Shown: positions 6,878 to 12,128 of the stretch, piece after piece
How positions within the stretch are numbered: position 1 is the stretch's first letter
Layout: every line of letters begins with the position of its first letter
Source: an uncultured Caryophanales bacterium
GTDB taxonomy: Bacteria; Bacillota_I; Bacilli_A; RF39; UBA660
Direction: 5' to 3'
DNA: 12,128 bases
Assembly (NCBI GenBank): GCA_947065955.1
Contig: CAMSXY010000020.1
Span: 1-12,128, forward strand
Notes under the pieces: generated by a model
Told to the model about the DNA's origin: nothing
Databases searched by the model: none
Seen by the model: the letters and a program-made list of their open reading frames with translations, nothing else
Made by a program: the position numbers and the translations under genes

Positions 6878-7540
6878 TTATCTTTGCCTACTTGATTGAC
6901 AATTTTGTAAATAACCTGCTTGACGCAAATTATAAAATGCAGCTTCTGGGTCTTTTGACATAATAAAATACATTTCATTTTCGCTGGTATCTATACCATC
7001 TTTTTTAACAGTATCCTGACATACAAAATTTCCAGGACTCCAAATTTGCATTCCATTATTAATGGCTGTTCTTTGCGCTAAATTGATGCTAGCTGTATTA
7101 TTGCTTGCAATAGTTACAATAAAGTTTTCTACTCCATATTTTCGTCCTACTGAAATTAAAGTATTTGTTAACATTTCCATAACAGATTTCGCACCTTTTT
7201 CATCGTTTAAAATTTCGCACTTAGAATAAGCATATTCGGCAGCAACACACCATTGTTTAATAAAAATAAAAGCATCTTTTAAATCAGAAGCTCCTGAATT
7301 AAAATTCATATAACCAGCCATTACAGAAGCGACATACCCTAGTGCTTTGTCATCCAAAAATGCAACAGGAGAAATTCCTGGAAACAATTCGGAATACATT
7401 GCATAAATATAGCTATAATCTAAATCTAATTTTTTGCTTAAATAAGCAAGATTTCTTTGCACTGTTCCATTTAATGTACGCGGATCACTAGCACTAACTA
7501 TATCAACATCTTGTGCTGAAATAAATTTTTTTTCTTCCAT
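6878..7540 (-). CDS. Divergent GNAT-family protein resembling diaminobutyrate acetyltransferase EctA
   Basis: The 220-residue product was not obvious at first sight, but its order of motifs follows EctA. LDLDYSYIY (38-46) matches the EctA segment LDxNSxYxY. ALGYVASV (66-73) fits the strand before the GNAT core. FIFIKQWCVA (91-100) sits where EctA has LFVWQVAV. EKGAKSVMEML (114-124) is a degenerate acetyl-CoA loop. TIASNNTASINL (143-154) resembles TxTPxNxAS, and SENEMYF (186-192) resembles HEDEVLY. EctA acetylates the gamma-amino group of L-2,4-diaminobutyrate with acetyl-CoA. Here the EctA Trp of VWQV is Lys95 and the CoA loop lacks the usual glycines and arginine, so the substrate may differ or activity may be lost. 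The gene is a single unit between two terminators, 205 bases downstream of an operon that begins with an EctB-like enzyme; no EctC is seen. ATG at 7540 has only a weak AAGGG site. The GNAT call is moderate, the EctA link tentative. Confidence 0.5.
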   Translation of the reverse strand: MEEKKFISAQDVDIVSASDPRTLNGTVQRNLAYLSKKLDLDYSYIYAMYSELFPGISPVAFLDDKALGYVASVMAGYMNFNSGASDLKDAFIFIKQWCVAAEYAYSKCEILNDEKGAKSVMEMLTNTLISVGRKYGVENFIVTIASNNTASINLAQRTAINNGMQIWSPGNFVCQDTVKKDGIDTSENEMYFIMSKDPEAAFYNLRQAGYLQNCQSSRQR

Positions 7541-7582
7541 ACAAACCCTTGAATATAAAGGATAAAATTTAAAAACAATAAC

Positions 7583-7588
7583 ATTATA
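7583..7588 (-). promoter_or_regulatory. Possible -10 element of the EctA-like gene
   Basis: A perfect TATAAT on the minus strand lies 42 bases before the start codon of the EctA-like gene. No convincing -35 hexamer is found at 16-18 bases and there is no TG extension. The DNA is very A/T-rich, so chance matches are common. The strong terminator upstream means some promoter must lie in 7541-7690. Confidence 0.3.
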
Positions 7589-7690
7589 AAAATCTTTACA
7601 ATATTATTTTTACCCAATATCAAAAAAAATAAACGGATTGAATATTTATTTAAAATCTGTTTAAATATTAAAAGAGGAAATTTTTCTTCA

Positions 7691-7725
7691 AACAAAAAAG
7701 CCAAATGAATACTCTTTCATTTGGC
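7691..7725 (-). terminator. Strong Rho-independent terminator of the ectB-murT-gatD-alr operon
   Basis: A perfect 10-bp stem (GCCAAATGAA/TTCATTTGGC, arms 7700-7709 and 7716-7725) with a 6-base loop is followed on the minus strand by six T, a G and more T. It starts about 20 bases after the racemase stop codon and is the clearest terminator in the window. Confidence 0.92.
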
Positions 7726-7745
7726 AAAATACAATAAATTATAAA

Positions 7746-8801
7746 TTAATCTTTCTTATAAATTCTTGGAATTCGGGTATTAAGGCAACATAAAATCTCT
7801 TCTGCAATACTTTTATTATGTAAAGCAATTTGATCTAAATGTCTATTTCCCTTTATTAAAACACAAAGATCTCCCTTTTGAACACTAGAATCGACTTCAA
7901 CTAAAGTAATATCCATTGTAACAGCTACAATCGTATAAGGCTTTTCTTTTATATATACCTGATTTCCAATATTCATTTTTGTAAATCCATGCCCATAACC
8001 AATAGGTAAAATAGCGATAAAACTTGGTTTTTCTGCAACATAGCAATTATTATACCCAATAGCTTCCTTTTCTTTTAATTCCTTTACAGAAAGAACCGAA
8101 GAATACAAATGAAAAGTATCTTCTAAATGTAAACTTTCATTTTCAATTCCATACATTACGTTTCCCATACGAAATGCATTCGCAGAATTTATTTTTTTAT
8201 AATTCGTCAAAGCTTGGCTATTTGGAACACTTAGCATTGGAATATTCTTAATATCAATTTCCTGAATCATACTTTCAAACCTTTTAAAACCTTCTTCTGT
8301 AATAAAAACGTCTTCCGCACAATAACTATGCATATAAAGACCTTCTAAAAAAAGGTTATTTTGATCTATAAAATCTACATATTTTTTTAATTCATCCCCT
8401 GTTTTAGGTCCATTATAAAAGTCATTTCCCACATCCACGCGAAGATGAACTTTAATAGGCATTCCTTTTAAGGTCTCTAAATATTCAAAATCAGGAACAG
8501 TTATGGATATATTATTTTTTATACAATCTTCGATTTCATTAAAAGGAGGCGGAACAAGTAAAACAATAGGAATTTCTTTCCATCTTTCTCTTATTTTTAA
8601 AGCTTCTTCTAAAAAACTTACCGCTAAAAAGTTAGCACCTGCCTTTAAAATAGCCTCAACGACCTCATTTCCTTTATGACCATAACAATCCGATTTTACA
8701 ACAGCAACTTTATAAAAATATTCTGGATAGGTTTCTATAATTTTTTTAACATTTCTTTCAATGGCGTTTAAATCAATTTCAATATAAGTATTTTTATTCA
8801 T
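7746..8801 (-). CDS. alr: Alanine-racemase family PLP enzyme with altered substrate site
   Basis: The 351-residue product has the fold-type III alanine racemase layout. AVVKSDCYGH carries the PLP lysine (Lys36) and Tyr40. His158 (MHSY), Asn194-Ser195, FRMGNVMYG with the PLP-contacting Arg211, the catalytic Tyr269 in PIGYG, Met296-Asp297, and the C-terminal RIPRIY with gate Tyr348 are all kept. Several normally conserved positions differ. The usual KVDTGMxRLG is RVDVGNDFYNG, so the Arg that contacts the substrate carboxylate (Arg136 in Geobacillus Alr) is missing and the carbamylated Lys is Arg121. GYADGxxR is GYGHGFTK. It is likely an active racemase, but alanine may not be its substrate; another amino acid such as diaminobutyrate is possible. 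It is last in the operon: its ribosome binding site AGAGGGG overlaps the gatD stop, and the gap is 9 bases. If the window holds the only copy in the genome, plain Alr is more likely. Confidence 0.85.
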   Translation of the reverse strand: MNKNTYIEIDLNAIERNVKKIIETYPEYFYKVAVVKSDCYGHKGNEVVEAILKAGANFLAVSFLEEALKIRERWKEIPIVLLVPPPFNEIEDCIKNNISITVPDFEYLETLKGMPIKVHLRVDVGNDFYNGPKTGDELKKYVDFIDQNNLFLEGLYMHSYCAEDVFITEEGFKRFESMIQEIDIKNIPMLSVPNSQALTNYKKINSANAFRMGNVMYGIENESLHLEDTFHLYSSVLSVKELKEKEAIGYNNCYVAEKPSFIAILPIGYGHGFTKMNIGNQVYIKEKPYTIVAVTMDITLVEVDSSVQKGDLCVLIKGNRHLDQIALHNKSIAEEILCCLNTRIPRIYKKD

Positions 8802-8810
8802 TTTACCCCT

Positions 8811-9515
8811 CTAATCTTCAAAACAGATATCCTTTTCAAATTCTTGCACTCTATCAAGATAAGCTTCTATAACGTCATCTTCAAAAGCAATAGAATCTTC
8901 CATTCCCATTTCTTTTAAAAGATATTTTGTAAAATACGGATTTTGAATCAAAAGTGGACCTAAAAGATAGGTTCCAAAAAAATTATGAATTCGAATTCCT
9001 TCAAAAGAATTTTCATGATTTAGCCCTGTTCCTTTAATCGTTTCAAATAAAAAGTTTTCTTTATTATCGCCGTATGTATGACTAAAACGGCTTGTATATC
9101 CTACAACCTTTTTTTCTTGAAATTTTCCTAGATAAAGACTGTTATGCCTTTTGTTTAAATCACATATTGCTTTAAAAGGAAAGATATTTAAACCCTCTAT
9201 TTTTTCTTTTTCTATTTCAATTTCTTCAAAAAAAACTTCAAAAGCATTTCCTGTAAACAAGAAAAACATTCCTTCTTCTACGCATTTTTTTATCTCTTCT
9301 TTATAAGGCATCAGTTTTTGAATAATTTTTTTCTGTCCTTCTTCAGAAGTAGAACCCATATAAACAAGAGAAATTTTTTCGTCTAAAAAATGTGGTTTTT
9401 CATTGAGTCCTGTCTCTATAACTTCCGAATTTAAAACACAATCTTTTAAATATCGAACATTAGCTTTATCTCCATAAAGACAACATATTTCAGGATATAA
9501 CATTTCAATTTTCAT
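8811..9515 (-). CDS. gatD: GatD-family glutamine amidotransferase homologue lacking catalytic Cys and His
   Basis: GatD normally hydrolyses glutamine and passes ammonia to MurT for amidation of D-Glu in lipid II. The 234-residue product keeps family marks: LYGDKANVRYL (13-23), VYMGSTSEEGQKK (51-63, the GGGSDxEQ position), NKRH (121-124, with the substrate Arg near 123), and GTYLLGPLL (181-189). The glutaminase site is lost. GMPxLxxCGGYQ-type sequence around the nucleophile is GMFFLFTGNAFE, with Gly89 or Thr88 where Cys belongs. The catalytic His of GTYLHGP is Leu185. The substrate loop GFENHxGRT is GYTSRFSHT. The reading frame is intact and the gene is embedded in an operon, so this looks like retained function without glutaminase chemistry. 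It overlaps murT by 11 bases (ATG at 9515 inside the murT end, AGAGG upstream), which suggests translational coupling and complex formation. A second in-frame Met is at residue 5. Confidence 0.85.
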   Translation of the reverse strand: MKIEMLYPEICCLYGDKANVRYLKDCVLNSEVIETGLNEKPHFLDEKISLVYMGSTSEEGQKKIIQKLMPYKEEIKKCVEEGMFFLFTGNAFEVFFEEIEIEKEKIEGLNIFPFKAICDLNKRHNSLYLGKFQEKKVVGYTSRFSHTYGDNKENFLFETIKGTGLNHENSFEGIRIHNFFGTYLLGPLLIQNPYFTKYLLKEMGMEDSIAFEDDVIEAYLDRVQEFEKDICFED

Positions 9516-10878
9516 AAGATTTCCTCTTTTCTATAACAGAAATTAATTTCTTTTTCACAGAATCTACAAGATGATAAGTCGATGTATCATAAAGAATATA
9601 AACAGTCTCTATATCTTTTAGGTTGATTTTATCAACGACCTCTACTTCCTCTGCTCCATATTCCATTTTTTCTTTTGGAAATCCTGTCATTAAAAAACGA
9701 ACTTTATAATCTAAATATCTTGGACCTGCTACTAAAATTTGTTTCACAGACTCTTTATTCAAATATTCAAAATCGGCATCATGAATCCATCCTATAAACT
9801 CTGAAGAATCTTGACGTTCAAAATAATCATCAATCATAATCAAAATAGCTTTATTTTCCTTTGTTGATCCAACATAATCAAAAGTTCTTGAACAAGACAC
9901 AGAATTTTGTCCTTTTGCCATCATTTGTACAATTTTAATTCCGTTTTTAGAATCTTTATCTAATCTTGTATTTACAACTTTTTGTTTTTTTAATGTTTCA
10001 CACATTTTTTCATGAGAAAATTGAATTTCTTTAAAAAGGGCAATGGTGGCAAGTTCATTATAAAGATTAAAAACAGTTTGTCCAACTTTTGGAAAAGTAT
10101 ATTCTTCTCCTTTAATATCTACAACAATCTTATCCTCTTTAATTTCCTTTAATAATAAATCGGCTTTTTTACTTTCAAATCCACAATTCTCACAATGACA
10201 GATACCTATATGGTGATATTTCAAAGAATCAAAAGTAAGAGGCGTATCACAATTTGGACAAATAGAATAATCCATAATCAAATTTTCATTTTGTTTTTTA
10301 TCTTCTTCTAATTTTCCCATTCCATAATAAACGCTCTCATGCGTATCGCCTATCCTGCTTGAACAAAGATCGTTAGCATTCAAAATACATTTTGTAGAAG
10401 ATGGAATGGCATCCCTTAAAATATTAAAAATAAATTCTGGATGGGCATTTCTTTTTATAGAATCACGAAATAAATTTGTAACAACTAAATAATGAGGAAC
10501 AACGTCTGGAAGAAGACGTCTTGAAAAACGTTCATCAAGTTCTAATACAACAGCATCTTTTTTGCTCTTATTAAAAATAGTTACACTGCTAGCAAGGGCG
10601 GTTGCAACACCCGTATCAATATTAGCTCCTAAACGATTGGTTGCGATTTTAGAACCATTGATTTCTAAAAAATCGGCAATCATATTCGTTGTAGTTGTTT
10701 TCCCATTTGTACCTGTTATTCCGATTATTAATTTAGCTCTATCGATTCTTTTGATAAAATCTGGGCAAATTTTAAGAGCAATAACTCCTGGAAAATGAGA
10801 AGCATTTCTCTTTAAAAGTTTTAAAGAAATTCTTGAAAACTTAGAAATCCATAAAGCTAGATAAAAACGTATTTTCAT
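9505..10878 (-). CDS. murT: MurT-type Mur ligase (lipid II D-Glu alpha-carboxyl ligase family), divergent
   Basis: MurT activates the alpha-carboxyl of D-Glu in lipid II with ATP; with GatD it normally forms D-isoglutamine. The 457-residue product shows the Mur ligase P-loop GTNGKTTTT (56-64), LELDERFSRRLLP, and VVTNLFRD (132-139). It also has the MurT-specific zinc ribbon inserted in the middle domain: CPNC (207-210) and CENC (229-232), with the same 19-residue spacing as I recall for S. aureus MurT. A DUF1727 C-terminal domain ends the protein. Two stretches depart from the family: NLFRDQLDRxGE is NLFRDSIKRNAHPE, and the segment usually like ADGxDxSWxWDxDFE is ERQDSSEFIGWIHDADFE, where the Asp that completes the GatD triad should lie (Asp367 is a candidate). 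It begins 2 bases after the aminotransferase stop, with GAGGGG in the end of that gene, and overlaps gatD by 11 bases. Confidence 0.9.
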   Translation of the reverse strand: MKIRFYLALWISKFSRISLKLLKRNASHFPGVIALKICPDFIKRIDRAKLIIGITGTNGKTTTTNMIADFLEINGSKIATNRLGANIDTGVATALASSVTIFNKSKKDAVVLELDERFSRRLLPDVVPHYLVVTNLFRDSIKRNAHPEFIFNILRDAIPSSTKCILNANDLCSSRIGDTHESVYYGMGKLEEDKKQNENLIMDYSICPNCDTPLTFDSLKYHHIGICHCENCGFESKKADLLLKEIKEDKIVVDIKGEEYTFPKVGQTVFNLYNELATIALFKEIQFSHEKMCETLKKQKVVNTRLDKDSKNGIKIVQMMAKGQNSVSCSRTFDYVGSTKENKAILIMIDDYFERQDSSEFIGWIHDADFEYLNKESVKQILVAGPRYLDYKVRFLMTGFPKEKMEYGAEEVEVVDKINLKDIETVYILYDTSTYHLVDSVKKKLISVIEKRKSYEN

Positions 10879-10880
10879 AA

Positions 10881-12083
10881 TTATCCCCTCTCAGCTTCCT
10901 TAATAGACTCTTTTAAAATAGTAAGGCCTTTTTTTAAAAGATCTTCTTCAATAATTAAAGATGGCATAATTTTTACCACACTATCTTTTCTACCAGCACG
11001 TTCTAAAATAAGTCCGTTTTTAAAACAATTTTGAACAATTTTTTTAGAAAGATCTCCATCCTGTACATCAATTCCAAAAATACAACCAATCCCGCGTATC
11101 AAATAATTCGGATATTCCTTTTTGATATCTTCCAAAAATTCTTGAATAATACTTTCTCTTTTCTTTGCCATTTCTTCCACATGATCGTTTAAAAAAACTT
11201 CTAAACTAGCTTTAGAGGCAACCATAGCCAACTGATGGCCGCGAAATGTCCCATTATGTTCCCCTGGATTCCATAGGTCTAGTTCTTTTTTAAATAAAGT
11301 TAAAGCAAAAGGTATCCCATAGCCTCCAATTGATTTAGATAAAGTTACAATATCGGGAATTATTTCAGCTCTTTCAAAAGAAAAGAAAGTTCCAGTTCTT
11401 GCACATCCCACTTGAATATCATCTACAATCAATAAAATATCATATTTATCACAAAGGGCACGTAAATCTTGTAACCATTTTTTACTAAAAACCCAAATTC
11501 CACCTTCTGCTTGTACCGTTTCAATAATAATAGCGGCTGGTTTTTCAAATCCAGAATGGTCGTCTTTCAAAATACCTTCCATATAGGCAATGGAATCAAC
11601 ACCTTCTGTAAATTCATTTGGCATATGCACAACATTAGAAAGAGAAACACCTGCTCCCTTTCGACTAGCCTCATCAGAGGTAAGAGCCAAAGATCCTAAA
11701 GTCATTCCGTGAAAAGCCCCTATCAAAGACCAGATGGTTGATCTTTTTTTTACTTTACGAGCAAGTTTTAAAGCTGCCTCTACTGCATTCGTTCCAGTAG
11801 GCCCAACAAATTGTACTTTATAATCATATCCTCTTGGAATTAAAATATTTTTCTCAAAAAAATCTAAAAACTCTGCTTTTTTTTCTGTATACATATCTAA
11901 AGAATGAACAATTCCATCTTGTAAAATATAATCAACTAATTTTTGCTTTATATAAGAATGATTATGCCCATAATTTAGAGCACCCGCTCCACAAAAAAAA
12001 TCAATATATTCTTTTTCATCTACAGATTTAATTATAGATCCCTTTGCTGTTTTAAATACATTATCGAAATTTCTACAATAGCT
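10881..12083 (-). CDS. ectB: EctB-like diaminobutyrate-2-oxoglutarate aminotransferase (N-terminus truncated)
   Basis: The enzyme is a class III PLP aminotransferase that interconverts L-aspartate semialdehyde plus glutamate and L-2,4-diaminobutyrate plus 2-oxoglutarate. The match to EctB is close along its length: SYCRNF, FFCGAGALNYGHN, KVQFVGPTGTNAVEAALKLA, FHGMTLGSLA, VDDIQVGCARTGTFFSFE with the PLP-ring Asp, the Schiff-base Lys in TLSKSIGGYG, and PGEHNGTFRGHQLA. About 400 residues are present of a usual 410-420. The gene reads on into adapter sequence: an apparent GTG start at 12096-12098 and the five residues MLFRS are artefact, and genomic coding begins at the Ser codon 12081-12083. About 10-15 natural residues, the promoter and any earlier genes are lost. 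It heads the visible operon with murT 2 bases downstream. EctC is absent, so ectoine synthesis is not supported; Dab for siderophore, peptide or cell-wall use is more likely. Confidence 0.9.
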   Translation of the reverse strand, partial: SYCRNFDNVFKTAKGSIIKSVDEKEYIDFFCGAGALNYGHNHSYIKQKLVDYILQDGIVHSLDMYTEKKAEFLDFFEKNILIPRGYDYKVQFVGPTGTNAVEAALKLARKVKKRSTIWSLIGAFHGMTLGSLALTSDEASRKGAGVSLSNVVHMPNEFTEGVDSIAYMEGILKDDHSGFEKPAAIIIETVQAEGGIWVFSKKWLQDLRALCDKYDILLIVDDIQVGCARTGTFFSFERAEIIPDIVTLSKSIGGYGIPFALTLFKKELDLWNPGEHNGTFRGHQLAMVASKASLEVFLNDHVEEMAKKRESIIQEFLEDIKKEYPNYLIRGIGCIFGIDVQDGDLSKKIVQNCFKNGLILERAGRKDSVVKIMPSLIIEEDLLKKGLTILKESIKEAERG

Positions 12084-12128
12084 AGATCGGAAGAGCACAC
12101 GTCTGAACTCCAGTCACCCAAGTCTATC
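12084..12128. other. Illumina TruSeq-type adapter left at the contig end
   Basis: From 12084 the sequence reads AGATCGGAAGAGC and goes on through the standard read-1 adapter to GTCAC (ends 12117). Eight bases CCAAGTCT (12118-12125) follow in the position of an i7 index, then ATC, the first bases of the next constant part of the adapter. This is library DNA, not genome. It creates a false start codon for the aminotransferase gene. Confidence 0.98.

Noticed and set aside
6712..6978. An 88-codon minus-strand frame overlapping the end of the EctA-like gene and the M23 promoter.
   Set aside because: It spans a strong terminator and a promoter, has no ribosome binding site and shows no known motif.
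7498..7704. A 68-codon minus-strand frame between the racemase terminator and the EctA-like gene.
   Set aside because: It begins within the operon terminator, runs through the probable promoter region and into the EctA-like gene in another frame; its Phe/Ile/Leu-rich content reflects A/T-rich DNA.
10881..12083. Ectoine biosynthesis locus, based on the EctB-like enzyme and the EctA-like protein.
   Set aside because: No EctC-like ectoine synthase is in the window, the EctA likeness is weak, and the EctB-like gene is in an operon with cell-wall genes.
12084..12098. GTG at 12096-12098 as start codon of a complete 405-residue aminotransferase.
   Set aside because: The codon and the first five residues are inside the Illumina adapter, so the natural start is missing.

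Overview
The window is a low-GC contig from a Gram-positive-type (Bacillota/Bacilli-like) bacterium, most likely assembled from Illumina reads, with every recognisable gene on the minus strand. TGA is used as a stop (end of murT) and tryptophans are TGG, so the code is the standard bacterial one, not the Mycoplasma code. The cell makes peptidoglycan: a MurJ-type lipid II flippase, an M23 endopeptidase, and MurT, GatD and alanine-racemase family proteins are present. A gut Bacilli or Erysipelotrichia/RF39-like lineage would fit, but that placement is inference.

Layout, from right to left (the direction of transcription). The last 45 bases (12084-12128) are Illumina adapter, so genomic sequence ends at about 12083 and the first gene has lost its true 5' end. 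A tight four-gene operon follows: an EctB-like diaminobutyrate aminotransferase, murT, gatD and an alanine-racemase family gene, with gaps of 2, -11 and 9 bases, closed by a strong terminator (7691-7725). Next come a single gene that looks like a divergent EctA-type GNAT acetyltransferase (6878-7540), a secreted coiled-coil M23 peptidase, murJ, gmk and tig. The left end holds the 5' part of a gene that joins a type IV prepilin N-terminus to a long adhesin-like ectodomain; it runs off the window. Most genes after the operon have their own promoter and/or terminator. No intergenic stretch exceeds 300 bases; the longest (1313-1531, about 220 bases) holds a hairpin and no gene I can support. No rRNA, tRNA, CRISPR or insertion sequence was seen.

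The most interesting part is the operon at 7746-12083. The GatD homologue keeps the family fold signatures but lacks both the nucleophilic cysteine and the catalytic histidine of the glutaminase site. MurT and the racemase are also altered at positions usually conserved. They sit with an enzyme family that makes L-2,4-diaminobutyrate (Dab), and an EctA-like acetyltransferase lies nearby; no EctC is visible. My hypothesis is that the operon makes and attaches a diamino acid to the alpha-carboxyl of D-Glu in the peptidoglycan stem (Schleifer-Kandler group B cross-linking), instead of amidating that carboxyl as normal MurT-GatD does. This is inference from gene content and residue changes and needs homology, structural and chemical tests.
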